Assembly: GCA_003222155.1 (NCBI GenBank)
Contig: QHUU01000062.1
Coordinates: forward strand, 1-56,070
Direction: 5' to 3'
From: Gemmatimonadota bacterium
GTDB taxonomy: Bacteria; Gemmatimonadota; Gemmatimonadetes; Gemmatimonadales; GWC2-71-9
DNA length: 56,070 nt
The notes beneath the pieces were generated by a model. That model was not told where the DNA came from. It saw nothing but the letters and a program-made list of their open reading frames with translations, and did no database searches. Positions 42,563-53,787 of this stretch are shown here, piece by piece (the first letter of the stretch is position 1; each line of letters begins with the position of its first letter). The translations under genes and the position numbers were made by a program.

Positions 42563-44308
42563 GTGCGCAGCGTGGCGCTCGCCGCCCTGGGCCTGCTCGG
42601 CTGCGCCGTCGCCGCGGCGCAGGACACCGCCATCGTGATCCAGCCGGAGAGCGCCAGCGCCATCGTGCAGCCGCCGGAGCTGCCGCGCACGGTCGCCGAA
42701 GAAGTGGTCCACCGCTACAACGCCGCGACGACCACCCGGCTGGTGGGGCGCTCGTGGCTCCCGGCCGGCAACGCCTGGCGCGGCGACGTCGCGGTGCGGA
42801 GCGGACCCGTGACGCTGCGCGGCCGAGTCGAAGGCACGCTGCTCGTCATCAATGGCGACGCCGTGCTGGAGCCGGGAGCGGTGATCGCGGGCGACCTCAT
42901 CGTGGTCGGCGGCACGGTGGCCCGCGCCCCGGGAGCGGCGGTGTCGGGCGCGGTGCGCGTCTACCAGGAGCCCCTCGCCTTCCGCGCCAAAGGTGACGAG
43001 ATCGCCCTCGTCCCCCCGGACCTGCGGCGCTGGTTCCGCAACCTCGGCGTGGAGAAGTCCTGGGGCACCCAGGACTCGCGCTCGTCGCTCACGCTCGCCA
43101 CGGGCGGCACCTTCAACCGGGTGGAGGGACTGCCCGTGGTGTTCGGGCCGCTGTTCGACTGGAAGCTGCATCGCAACCTGCGGCTGCGGGTGGACGCGCT
43201 GGGCGTATTCCGGACCGCCGGGCAACTCACCGACAAGCGCAGCGATCTGGGCTACATCTTTCGCGCCGAGCTGCGCTCCGGCGAGGTGCCGGCCTACGGC
43301 GTCCAGTTCCGCGCGTTCGATACCGTGGTCCCGGTGGAAGATTGGGGACTGCGCAACGGCGAAGTGGGGTGGTCGGCGTTCCTGTTCCAGCGCGATTATC
43401 GCGATTACTACCTCAGCAAGGGCGTGGCCGGCCGCATGTTCGTGCAGCCCGAGCGGGCGCTGCAGCTCGAGCTCGAGCTCCGGCATGACTGGCAGAAGAG
43501 CGTCGGAGCGCGCGACCCGTGGACCGTGTTCCGCAACGACCAGGCGTGGCGTCCCAACCCGCCGATCGACGATGGGCACTACACGGCACTCAGCGGCAAT
43601 GTGAGCTTCGATACCCGCAACGACCGCGCCGACCCCACAGCCGGTTGGTGGCTGCGCGCCCGCATCGAGCACTCCCATTCCAGGGATGTGACGCCGCAAA
43701 CCGGCGTCCCCAGCGCGGTGCGTGCCACGATCGCGACGGACGGCTCGTACGCGTTCAGCCGCCTGTTTCTCGACTTCCGTCGCTACATGCGCGTGAGCCC
43801 ATCGGGGCGCGTCAACCTTCGCTTGCTCGCGGGCGGATGGGTCGGGGGGGATGCCCTCCCGCTGCAACAGCGCCTCTCCATGGGCGGGCCCGACCCGCTC
43901 GCGGGCTACGGGTTCCGCCACAGCGCCTGCAACCGCGACATCGTGGACCCCGCGTTCGCGGCGACGCTGGTCGCGGCATGCGACCGGGTGGTCCTGGCGC
44001 AGGCCGAATACCGCGGGCACATCTCCCTGCATTGGTCGTACGGCTCGTCGCGCCCGGAAGACGAGGCGGTCAAGCCGCTGTTCACGCTCCGGGGTCCCGA
44101 TCTCGTGGTGCTCGGGAACGCCGGACAGGCGTGGCTCGTCGGTGGCGGGCCGGGCCGGCTCCCCGCCGACCGGCTGCCGACGCTCGGTAGTTGGCTTGCG
44201 GACCTCGGCCTCGGCCTCGATTGGAGTGGACTCGGGCTGTACGTAGCCAAGGCTGTGACGGCGGGCGAGCCCCTGCGATTCACGCTGCGACTCGACCACC
44301 GTTTCTGA
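42563..44308 (+). CDS. Outer-membrane beta-barrel protein with bactofilin-like N-terminal segment
   Basis: A 581-residue exported protein (signal RSVALAALGLLGCAVAAA, GTG start 3 nt after the regulator stop). Residues about 60-135 form a right-handed helix-like repeat (VRSGPVTLRGRVEGTLLVINGDAVLEPGAVIAGDLIVVGGTVARAPGAAVSGAVRVY), as in polymer-forming bactofilin/YhbP-type proteins. The rest is a barrel related to BamA/surface-antigen or DUF5686-type proteins, with DNRADPTAGWWLRARIEHSHS and LQQRLSMGGPDPLAGYGFRH as typical late strands, ending LRFTLRLDHRF with a terminal Phe. It may be the output of the two-component system. Confidence 0.82.
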   Translation: MRSVALAALGLLGCAVAAAQDTAIVIQPESASAIVQPPELPRTVAEEVVHRYNAATTTRLVGRSWLPAGNAWRGDVAVRSGPVTLRGRVEGTLLVINGDAVLEPGAVIAGDLIVVGGTVARAPGAAVSGAVRVYQEPLAFRAKGDEIALVPPDLRRWFRNLGVEKSWGTQDSRSSLTLATGGTFNRVEGLPVVFGPLFDWKLHRNLRLRVDALGVFRTAGQLTDKRSDLGYIFRAELRSGEVPAYGVQFRAFDTVVPVEDWGLRNGEVGWSAFLFQRDYRDYYLSKGVAGRMFVQPERALQLELELRHDWQKSVGARDPWTVFRNDQAWRPNPPIDDGHYTALSGNVSFDTRNDRADPTAGWWLRARIEHSHSRDVTPQTGVPSAVRATIATDGSYAFSRLFLDFRRYMRVSPSGRVNLRLLAGGWVGGDALPLQQRLSMGGPDPLAGYGFRHSACNRDIVDPAFAATLVAACDRVVLAQAEYRGHISLHWSYGSSRPEDEAVKPLFTLRGPDLVVLGNAGQAWLVGGGPGRLPADRLPTLGSWLADLGLGLDWSGLGLYVAKAVTAGEPLRFTLRLDHRF

Positions 44309-44309
44309 G

Positions 44310-44960
44310 GTGAGGTCGGGCCTGGCGGTCCTCACCCTGTTCGGCGCCGCGGCCGTCTCCCCGGCCCGGGCGCAGTCGCCCGCGTTGACGGTGATCCTCC
44401 AGAGCGGCATTCCCCGCATCCAGACCACGGCCCTGCTCGCCGACGGCCAGTTCGTCGGGCTGATGCGCTCGGGGTTCCCACTGCGCCTGCATTATCGTCT
44501 GGAGCTGTGGCGGTCGCGCTCGGGATGGTTCGATCAGTTCGTGACGGATTTCCCGTGGGACGCGGTGGCGCGCCACGACCCGCTCGCCGACGACTTCGTC
44601 TTGATTCGGAGCGAGAGCCGGCGCGTGGCCCGCTACGGGACGGCCGACGACCTCGAGCGCGCGCTGGAGCTTCCCTACCACGTGCTGTCGCTGACGCCCA
44701 AGGGCCGAGGCAGGTTCTACTACGTCTGCAGGCTCGAGGTGAGCACGCTCAATGACACCGACTTGGAAGAGCTGACGCGCTGGCTCAAGGGGGACGCCGG
44801 CCCGGCTGTTTCGGGAGGCGGTGACGTGGGCGGCGCGCTCTCCCGCGGCGCGCAACGGCTGCTGGTCCGGATGGCGGGCCTGCCGCACCTCACCCTCGAG
44901 GCGCGGTCGGAGACACTAACTCAGAGCGCCTCGAGCGCCGCGAGCACCTCGCCGCCGTAG
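44310..44960 (+). CDS. DUF4390 domain exported protein
   Basis: A 216-residue protein with a short signal (SGLAVLTLFGAAAVSPARA) and the DUF4390 pattern: IQTTALLADGQFVGLMRSGFPLRLHYRLELWRSRSGWFDQFV, VARHDPLADDFVLIRSESRRVARYGTADDLERALELPYHVL, GRGRFYYVCRLEVSTLNDTDLEELTRWLKG. In Betaproteobacteria this domain is a neighbour of ntrYX, and here too it lies in an NtrY/NtrC operon, which supports a functional link. The GTG start is 1 nt after the barrel-gene stop. The 3' end overlaps the HNH gene by 40 nt. Confidence 0.85.
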   Translation: MRSGLAVLTLFGAAAVSPARAQSPALTVILQSGIPRIQTTALLADGQFVGLMRSGFPLRLHYRLELWRSRSGWFDQFVTDFPWDAVARHDPLADDFVLIRSESRRVARYGTADDLERALELPYHVLSLTPKGRGRFYYVCRLEVSTLNDTDLEELTRWLKGDAGPAVSGGGDVGGALSRGAQRLLVRMAGLPHLTLEARSETLTQSASSAASTSPP

Positions 44961-45469
44961 AACAGCCGGATGTACTTGGACTGGATCGACGTGAGGCGGC
45001 GAACCGCCCAGGCGAGGTGCACGAAGTGTGGCTCCACCGGCGGCCGCAGCGGATGCATCCCGGCCTCTTCCGGCAAGAGGTTGCCCTTGCGCGTATTGCA
45101 GGAGCTGCACGCCGTCAGCACGTTGTTCCACGCGTTCGTGCCCCCGCGCGACAGCGGCACCAGGTGATCCCGCGTCAGGCACTCGCGGTGGCGCAGCTCC
45201 TGCTGGCTCCGTCCGCAGAACTGGCAGCGGTAGTTGTCGCGGGCGAAGAGGAACGTGTTGGTAACCTGGCGGCGGAAGCGGCGCGGCACGTGCACGAACT
45301 TGACCAGGCGAATCACGGCGGGCCGCGGGACGGCCAGGCGCTCGCTCCGCATGACGGAGCCGTCTGCTTCGACGATCTCCGCTTTGCGGTCGATTACGAG
45401 CCGCAGGGCCCGCCGCACGGGCACCATGGTGAGCGGCTCGAATGACGCGTTGAGCGCCAGGCAGCGCAC
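44921..45469 (-). CDS. HNH endonuclease family protein
   Basis: A 182-residue protein. It begins LALNASFEPLTMVPVRRALRLVIDRKAEIVE, typical of the short chromosomal HNH proteins found in many bacteria, and the HNH motif lies at about 85-130: CQFCGR, HRECLTRDHLVPLSRGGTNAWNNVLTACSSCNTRKGN. Two CxxC pairs bind zinc. The family is usually not linked to mobile DNA here, and its cellular role is unknown. GTG start. It converges on the DUF4390 gene. Confidence 0.9.
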   Translation of the reverse strand: MRCLALNASFEPLTMVPVRRALRLVIDRKAEIVEADGSVMRSERLAVPRPAVIRLVKFVHVPRRFRRQVTNTFLFARDNYRCQFCGRSQQELRHRECLTRDHLVPLSRGGTNAWNNVLTACSSCNTRKGNLLPEEAGMHPLRPPVEPHFVHLAWAVRRLTSIQSKYIRLFYGGEVLAALEAL

Positions 45470-45564
45470 GGATCTCCCCGGGGGAAAAAAGTGGCCGTCC
45501 GCCCGGAACGAGCGAGACGGCCTCGTATGCTACACAACCGGCTAACGCTCGGCAAGACCTTGGG

Positions 45565-47000
45565 TTAAGTGCCTCCCGTCGCAGCGAATGCAAGTTGCAG
45601 CGCCGCAAGCTGCTCGTCCACCGACGCCCGCGAGGCGCCACCCGGAGTGGCACGCCCTTCGATCGAATCCTCCCATGTGCCCAACTGGGCCAGCGCCGCG
45701 CCCAGCGCCGGGTGGAGCGCCGCCGCCGCGGGAATCGGCACCTGGTCGAGCGGCACACCGGAGCGCTCCGCCTCGCGCACCAGCCGGCCCACCAGCCCAT
45801 GGCTCTCCCGGAACGGAACGCCCGACTCGACCAGCAGGTCGGCCAGGTCGGTGGCGCGCAGCGAGGCGTCGAGAGCGCCGCGCATGCGCTCCGCGTCCAC
45901 CGTGAGCGCCGCGACCGCCCCGGTCACCGCGGGCAGCACCAAGCCCAGCGTATCGAACGCGTCGAACAGCAGCGCTTTGTCCTCCTGCAGATCCTTGCTG
46001 TAGCCGGCGGGGAGACCCTTGAGCGTCGTGAGCAGCGCGACGAGATCACCCAGCACGCGCCCCGACTTCGCCCGCGCCAGCTCGAGCACGTCCGGGTTGC
46101 GTTTTTGCGGCAGCAGGCTCGACCCGGTGCTGAAGTCGTCCGACAGCCGCACGAAGCCGAACTCGGCGCTCGAATACAGCACGAGCTCGGCGGCGAGGCG
46201 GGACAGGTGCATGCCCACGAGCGACAGCGCGAACAGCACTTCGGCGACGAAGTCGCGGTCGCCGGTGGCGTCGAGCGCGTTGGCACAGACGGCGCGGAAC
46301 CCCAGCGCTTCCTTGAGGAGCACGCGGTCCACGGGAAATCCCGAGCCGGCGAGCGCCCCCGAGCCGAGCGGCAGCTCGCCCACGCGGCGCCGCGCGTCCG
46401 CGAGGCGCTGCCGATCGCGCACCAGCGGCCAGGCGTGTGCCAGCAGCACGTACGCCCAGCGCACCGGCTGCGCGCGCTGGCCGTGCGTGTAACCGGGGAG
46501 CAGGACGTCGACGCCGTCCTGCGCCCGCGCGACGAGCGTACGCCCGAACGCGGCGATGTCGCCGTCGATCTGGTCGATCGCCTGGAGCGTCCAGAGCCGC
46601 AGGTCGGTCGCCACCTGATCGTTGCGGGACCGGCCCGTATGGAGCTTGCCCGCCACCGCGCCGACTTCGGCGTACAGCAGCCGCTCAACGAGCGTGTGCA
46701 CGTCTTCGTCGGGGGCGCCGACGGCCGCGCCATCGGCGAGCCGCTCCGCGACGCGGTCGAGACCCGCGAGCAGCTGCATCTCCTCGTGAGGCGTCACGAC
46801 GCCGACGCGGCCCAGTGCATGCACCCAGGCCTTACTCGCGGCGACGTCCTGGGGCCAGAGGCGGTGATCGACGGGGAGGCTGCGGTTGAGGGCATCGAGC
46901 GCTTCGCTGGGGCCGACGCTGAAGCGGCCGCCCCACATCTGATGCGGGGCAGTCGGAGCCGGGGGAGGCGGCGGCGCGGGCTCCGTCGGCCGGGCCGCCA

Positions 47001-47001
<1 letters not shown>
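45565..47001 (-). CDS. argH: Argininosuccinate lyase
   Basis: A 478-residue fumarase-superfamily enzyme releasing arginine and fumarate from argininosuccinate. HQMWGGRFSVGPSEALDALNRSL, HTGRSRNDQVATDLRLW (catalytic His area), LPGYTHGQRAQPV and the flexible loop GSSLLPQKRNPDVLEL are diagnostic. The N-terminus has a 20-residue Pro-rich extension before the usual start, beyond MWGGRF. The ATG overlaps the argG stop by one base (TGATG), so both are on one mRNA. Confidence 0.97.
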
Positions 47002-48233
<1,232 letters not shown>

Positions 48234-48250
48234 AGGTACCCGCCTCACTG

Positions 48251-48272
48251 TTTATGCAGGAAGATGCATAAA
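48251..48272 (-). promoter_or_regulatory. Palindromic operator at the argG start, ARG-box-like
   Basis: A perfect 8-bp inverted repeat, TTTATGCA, 6 nt, TGCATAAA. The neighbouring GATGTATGTTTATGCATC is an imperfect 18-bp palindrome of ARG-box form, so two overlapping boxes are possible. The patch is strikingly AT-rich for this genome and covers the predicted transcript start, as expected for an ArgR-type repressor site. Confidence 0.65.
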
Positions 48273-48298
48273 CATACATCAGCGACGGCGCCTGTCAA
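48271..48298 (-). promoter_or_regulatory. Sigma-70 promoter of argGH
   Basis: Minus strand: -35 TTGACA (48298-48293), 16-nt spacer, -10 TATGTT (48276-48271). The predicted start near 48264 lies inside the palindrome at 48251-48272, giving a leader of about 30 nt. Confidence 0.65.
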
Positions 48299-48383
48299 CG
48301 CCCCGAGCCCGCGAGGCCTCCTGGCGGGAGGGCCGGCGCGCGTGGATCTTGTTCCGTCCCCAACCCCCAAGGAGCCGTGACCC

Positions 48384-49217
48384 GTGAGCGATCGCCGCAG
48401 TTTTCTCCAGATGCTCGGCGGCGCGGCCGTGGCGGCCGGGCTGCCCCGCCTGCCCCGGCTGCCGCGCGCGCGGATCGAGCACGTCGGCCTGCAGCTCTAC
48501 ACCGTGCGCCACGAGATGGAGAAGGACGTCGAGGGCACAATCGCGCGCGTGGCCGCGAGCGGGTACAAGGAGGTCGAATTCGCGGGCTACTTCAAGAAGA
48601 CGCCGGCGGAGATCCGCGCCATGCTCGACCGGAACGGCCTCACCGCGCCGTCGGCGCACGTCTCGGCGGGCACGCACGACGCCTGGCACGAAGCGCTCGA
48701 CGCCGCGCACGTGATCGGTCACCAGTACGTCGTCGTCCCCTGGATCCCTGTGGAGCAGCGCACCGGGATCGACGGCTACAAGAAGTTCGCCGCCCACTTC
48801 AACCAGGCAGCCGAGCAGGCTCGCGCGGCCGGATTGCAGTTCGCCTACCACAACCACGACTTCGAGTTCGCCCCGGTGGAAGGCAAGCTGCCGTATGACG
48901 TGTTGCTCGCCGAGACCGATCCCAAGCTGGTGCAGATGGAGATGGACCTCTATTGGATCACCAAGGGCGGACAGGATCCGCTGGCGTATTTCGCGCGCTG
49001 GCCCGGCCGTTTCCCGCTGGTGCACGTGAAGGACTCGATGGGACCGCCCGACAACAAGATGGCCGACGTGGGAGCCGGCACGATCGACTGGAAGCGCATC
49101 TTCGCCAAAGAGCAGCAGGCCGGGATCAAGCACTTCTTCGTGGAGCACGACCAGCCGGCGGACGCGTTCGCGTCCATCAAGGCCAGTTGTGACTACCTGA
49201 AGCGGCTGGAGTTCTGA
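48384..49217 (+). CDS. Sugar phosphate isomerase/epimerase family TIM-barrel protein, Tat-exported
   Basis: A 277-residue AP-endonuclease-2-like TIM barrel. The N-terminus SDRRSFLQMLGGAAVAAGL is a twin-arginine signal. VGLQLYTVRHEM, SGYKEVEFAGYFKKTPAEIRAML, FAYHNHDFEFAPV and VQMEMDLYWITKGGQDPLAYFARWPGRFPLVHVKDS hold the metal-binding His, Glu and Asp typical of the family. The GTG start has AAGGAG 9 nt upstream. It heads a cluster with GMC oxidoreductase, Gfo/Idh/MocA and DUF1080 genes, where such proteins are thought to act on keto-sugars. Confidence 0.9.
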   Translation: MSDRRSFLQMLGGAAVAAGLPRLPRLPRARIEHVGLQLYTVRHEMEKDVEGTIARVAASGYKEVEFAGYFKKTPAEIRAMLDRNGLTAPSAHVSAGTHDAWHEALDAAHVIGHQYVVVPWIPVEQRTGIDGYKKFAAHFNQAAEQARAAGLQFAYHNHDFEFAPVEGKLPYDVLLAETDPKLVQMEMDLYWITKGGQDPLAYFARWPGRFPLVHVKDSMGPPDNKMADVGAGTIDWKRIFAKEQQAGIKHFFVEHDQPADAFASIKASCDYLKRLEF

Positions 49218-49218
49218 G

Positions 49219-50105
<887 letters not shown>

Positions 50106-50109
<4 letters not shown>

Positions 50110-51812
50110 CCGAGCCCCGAGCCCCGAACCCCCAGTCCCGAGTATACGACGTGTGCATCGTCGGCTCGGGCGCCGGCGGTGGCATGGCCGCCCACGCCCT
50201 CACCCGCGCGGGCGCCGATGTGATCGTGCTCGAGGCGGGCGTGCCGTGGGACAACCTCAAGGACTCGGCCATGCTCACCTGGCCCTACGAGTCGCCGCGG
50301 CGCGGCAGGTCCACCAAGGACCATCCGTTCGGCGAATTCGACGGCTGCGTCGGCGGCTGGGAGATCGAGGGCGAGCCCTACACGCGCGCGGCGGGCACCG
50401 AGTTCAACTGGTGGCGGGCCCGCATGGTCGGAGGTCGCACCAACCACTGGGGCCGGATCTCGCTCCGCTTCGGACCGTACGATTTCAAGCGGAAGAGCCG
50501 GGACGGCCTGGGCGACGACTGGCCCATCTCCTACGAGGACGTCGCGCCCTACTATGACCAAATCGACCGGCTGATCGGCGTCTTCGGCAGCAAGGAGAAC
50601 CTCCCCAACGAGCCGGACGGCGTGTTCCTGCCGCCGCCACGGCCGCGCTGCCACGAGCTGCTGGTCAAGCAGGCCGCGGACCGGCTGCACATCACCTGCA
50701 TTCCGTCCCGGCTCTCGATCCTGACGCGACCGCTCAACGGCCGGGCGCCGTGCCACTACTGCGGCCAGTGCAACCGGGGTTGCCGCGTGAACGCGAACTT
50801 CACCTCCACCAACGTGCTGATCGCCCCCGCCCTCACCACCGGCCGCCTCACGCTCGTCACCAACGCGATGGCCCGCGAGGTGACGGTGGACAAGACCGGC
50901 CGCGCGTCGGGTGTGGCGTACGTCGACAAGACGACCGGGTCGGACCGGCACGTCCGCGCCAGGGTCGTGGTCCTCGCGGCCAGCGCGCTCGAGACCGCGC
51001 GCCTGCTGCTCAACTCGAGGTCGTCCGCGTTCCCGAACGGCCTGGCGAACGGCAGCGGCACGGCGGGCAAGTACATCACCGACACCACCGGCACGGACGT
51101 GGCCGGCTTCATTCCCAAGATGATGGACCACGTCCCGCACAACCACGACGGGGTGGGCGGGATGCACCTCTACATGCCGTGGTGGCTCGAGGACCAGAAG
51201 CTCGACTTCCCGCGCGGTTACCATATCGAGGTGTGGGGCGGGACGCACGTTCCGAGCTACGGCTTCATGGGTGGAATCCAGCGCTACCCGTCGGGTGGCG
51301 GCTACGGCCAGCAGCTCAAGGACGACTATCGTCGGTACTACGGCGCCACCGTCGGCTTCTCGGGCCGCGGGGAGATGATTCCGAACGACGACTGTTATTG
51401 CGAAATCGACCCGCGCACCGTGGACCGCTGGGGCATCCCCGTGCTGCGGTTTCACTGGAAGTGGTCGGACCACGAATACAAGCAGGTGAAGCACATGCAG
51501 GAAACGTTTCGAGCGCTCATCGCCGCGATGGGCGGCGAGGTGTTCTCCCCGATGCCGGGCCCCGAGCGCGGATACGGCATCGCGGCGGGCGGCGTGATCA
51601 TTCACGAGCTGGGCGGCGCGCGCATGGGCGACGACCCCAAGACGTCGGTGACGAACCGCTGGTGCCAGGCACACGAGTGCAAGAACCTGTTCGTGACGGA
51701 CGGCGCGCCGTTCGTGTCGCAAGCGGACAAGAATCCGACCTGGACGATCCTGGCGCTGGCTCTGCGCACCAGCGAGCACATCACTGAACTGATCAAGCGG
51801 GGCGAACTTTGA
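50106..51812 (+). CDS. GMC family FAD oxidoreductase, glucoside 3-dehydrogenase/gluconate dehydrogenase large-subunit type
   Basis: A 568-residue flavoprotein. YDVCIVGSGAGGGMAAHALTRAGADVIVLEAG is the FAD motif, ARMVGGRTNHWGRISLRF the second GMC block, APCHYCGQCNRGCRVNANFTSTN a Cys-rich segment that could bind a cluster or be structural, and VIIHELGGARMGDDPKTSVTNRWCQAHECKNLFVTDGAPF with NPTWTILALALRTSEHI the C-terminal FAD/substrate part. It has no signal peptide; the next gene encodes a Tat-signal small subunit that could carry it across. The first 13 residues are encoded by a heptad repeat (50110-50144). Confidence 0.92.
50110..50144 (+). repeat. Heptad tandem repeat inside the GMC gene, family G
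   Basis: Five heptads follow the ATGA junction directly: CCGAGCC, CCGAGCC, CCGAACC, CCCAGTC, CCGAGTA. They are read in frame as TEPRAPNPQSRVY, an unconserved-looking lead before the FAD motif. Confidence 0.75.
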
Positions 51813-51904
51813 ACGCGGAATGTGGAACGCGGAACGCGGAACAGCATTCTGGGCGTCGGAGCGCGAAGCGTCTGTTCCGCGTTCCGACTTCCGTGTTCCG
51901 CGTT
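51812..51904 (+). repeat. Heptad hairpin repeat, family A copy 4
   Basis: Left arm 51812-51844: AACGCGG, AATGTGG, AACGCGG, AACGCGG, AACAG. Loop 51845-51871 (27 nt). Right arm 51872-51904: CTGTT, CCGCGTT, CCGACTT, CCGTGTT, CCGCGTT. Its first base is the last base of the GMC stop codon, and its end abuts the GGAGG Shine-Dalgarno of the next gene. Confidence 0.93.
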
Positions 51905-51914
51905 CGGAGGACTC

Positions 51915-52505
51915 ATGGATAGACGCTCGGCTATTCGTGTGCTCGCAGCAGCACCGGTTGCCACGGCCTTCCGCTGGGCGCCGGAATCAGTGCGCGAGGC
52001 GGCCGCGCGGGCGCGGGAGGCGCTCGCGCGCGGCGCCCCCTACGAGCCGAAGCACTTCACCGCCCGCGAATGGGATGCGGTCCGTCTGCTCGTCGACCTG
52101 ATTATTCCCAAAGACGACCGCTCCGGGAGCGCCACGGAGGCCGGCGTCCCCGAGTTCATGGACTTCATGCTGGGCGACGATCCCGACCTCGAGACACCGA
52201 TCCGGGGGGGACTGGCCTGGCTGGACCACGAATGCGACGATCGCTGGAGCAAAACGTTCCTCGCGTGCAGCGACGCCGAACGCACCGCCCTGTTGGACGA
52301 TATCGCGTGGCCGAAGAAGGCCAAGCCACAGCATGCCAACGGCGTCGCCTTCTTCAACAGCTTCCGGGACCTCACGGCCTCGGGCTTCTTCTCGAGCAAG
52401 TTGGGCGTGCAGGACCTGCGCTACCTGGGCAACACCTTCGTCGCCGAATGGAAGGGCTGTCCACCGGAAGCGCTGGACAAGCTCGGCGTACGCTACGCGG
52501 ACTGA
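51915..52505 (+). CDS. Gluconate 2-dehydrogenase subunit 3 family protein (Tat-signal small subunit)
   Basis: A 196-residue protein. DRRSAIRVLAAAPVATAF is a twin-arginine signal. FTAREWDAVRLLVDLIIPKDDRSGSATEAGVPEFMDFMLGDDPDL and FFNSFRDLTASGFFSSKLGVQDLRYLGNTFVAEWKGCPPEAL are the hallmarks of the family. It normally pairs with a GMC large subunit and enables its export and stability. The ATG at 51915 has GGAGG 5 nt upstream; the longer frame would translate the family A repeat before it and spoil the Tat signal. Confidence 0.93.
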   Translation: MDRRSAIRVLAAAPVATAFRWAPESVREAAARAREALARGAPYEPKHFTAREWDAVRLLVDLIIPKDDRSGSATEAGVPEFMDFMLGDDPDLETPIRGGLAWLDHECDDRWSKTFLACSDAERTALLDDIAWPKKAKPQHANGVAFFNSFRDLTASGFFSSKLGVQDLRYLGNTFVAEWKGCPPEALDKLGVRYAD

Positions 52506-52509
52506 CGAA

Positions 52510-52538
52510 AAACGGGAAACGGGAAACGGGGACACGGG
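52510..52538 (+). repeat. Heptad tandem repeat, family E copy 2
   Basis: Three exact AAACGGG heptads (52510-52530) and a decayed fourth (GACACGGGAA), starting 5 nt after the small-subunit stop and running to the next start codon. Reverse complement of the family E units at 29429-29456. Confidence 0.8.
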
Positions 52539-52542
52539 AAGC

Positions 52543-53787
52543 GTGCCAGGCAACAAGCGCCTCGGAATCGGGTTCGTGGGCAGCGGATTCAACGCGCGCT
52601 TCCACTTGCAAGGACTCCAGACCGTGCGCGATGCCGACGTGCTCGGCGTGTGGAGCCCGAACGTGAAGCACGCCGAAGACATGGCTGCGATGGCCCGCAA
52701 ACTCGACCTCGGGCCCGCCAAAGCCCATCGCTCGATCGCCGAGATGGTCGCAGACCCGGGTATCGACGCACTGTGGTTGTGCGGACCGAACCAGGCCCGG
52801 GTCGAGAACGTCGAGGAGATCGTGGACGCCGTCACGCGCGGCAAGGGGGCGCTCAAGGGCATCGCCTGCGAGAAGCCGCTGGCACGCAACGTCGCCGAAG
52901 CCACGCGCGTCACGGAGCTGGTGAAGAAGGCAGGGCTGGCGCACGGCTACCTGGAGAACCAGCTGTTCGCGCCCGCCGTGGCGCAGGGGCGGGCGATCAT
53001 CTGGGCACGGGGCGCATCGCTCACCGGCCGGCCCTATCTCGCACGCGCGGCCGAAGAGCACAGCGGGCCGCACATGCCGTGGTTCTGGCGAGGCGACCTG
53101 CAGGGCGGCGGCGTTTTGAACGACATGATGTGCCACTCGGCCCTGGTCGTGCGGCACCTCCTCACCAAACCCGGCGCCCCGCTCTCGACCGTGCGGCCGG
53201 TGCGCGTGACGGGCCACATTGCCAGCCTCAAATGGAGTCAGCCGACGTACGCGAAGCAGCTGCAGCAGCGCATGGGCAAGGAAGTGGACTATGCCAAGCG
53301 GCCCTCGGAAGACTTCGCCAGCGTGATGATCGAGTTCGCGGCCGAGGACGGTGCCCCAGTGCTGGGCGAGGCGACGACCTCGTGGAGCTTCGTGGGAGCC
53401 GGGCTGCGCCTCTCCGCCGAGCTGCTCGGCCCCGAATACTCGATGTCGTGGAACTCGCTCGACAGCCCGCTCAGGCTGTTCTTCAGCCGCGAGGTGAAGG
53501 GCCAGTCGGGTGAAGACCTGGTCGAGAAACAGAACGCGGAGATGGGACTCATGCCCGTCATCTCGGGCGAAGCGGCGGTGTACGGCTACGAGGCCGAGGA
53601 CCGGCATTTCGTGCGCGTGTTCCTCGGGCGCGAGGCACCGCAGCTCACGTTCGACGACGGCGTCGAGGTCGTGAGGCTCCTGATGGCGGCGTACATGAGC
53701 GCCGAGCAGGGGAAGACCCTGCAATTCCCCCCCCAAGGACTGGAGACGTTCGTGCCCGCCGTCGCCAAGGGAACGTGGAAGCCATGA
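52543..53787 (+). CDS. Gfo/Idh/MocA family oxidoreductase
   Basis: A 414-residue NAD(P)-dependent sugar dehydrogenase-like protein. RLGIGFVGSGFNARFHLQGL is the dinucleotide motif, ALWLCGPNQARVENVEEIV follows, and GIACEKPLARNVAEATRVTELVKK carries the EKP motif with the catalytic Lys. FWRGDLQGGGVLNDMMCHSALVVRHLL supplies the second-domain signature (the GGG..D...H pattern). I start at a GTG right after the family E repeat; upstream in-frame codons encode the repeat. In such clusters these enzymes oxidise or reduce the 3-position of sugars. It overlaps the DUF1080 gene by ATGA. Confidence 0.9.
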   Translation: MPGNKRLGIGFVGSGFNARFHLQGLQTVRDADVLGVWSPNVKHAEDMAAMARKLDLGPAKAHRSIAEMVADPGIDALWLCGPNQARVENVEEIVDAVTRGKGALKGIACEKPLARNVAEATRVTELVKKAGLAHGYLENQLFAPAVAQGRAIIWARGASLTGRPYLARAAEEHSGPHMPWFWRGDLQGGGVLNDMMCHSALVVRHLLTKPGAPLSTVRPVRVTGHIASLKWSQPTYAKQLQQRMGKEVDYAKRPSEDFASVMIEFAAEDGAPVLGEATTSWSFVGAGLRLSAELLGPEYSMSWNSLDSPLRLFFSREVKGQSGEDLVEKQNAEMGLMPVISGEAAVYGYEAEDRHFVRVFLGREAPQLTFDDGVEVVRLLMAAYMSAEQGKTLQFPPQGLETFVPAVAKGTWKP

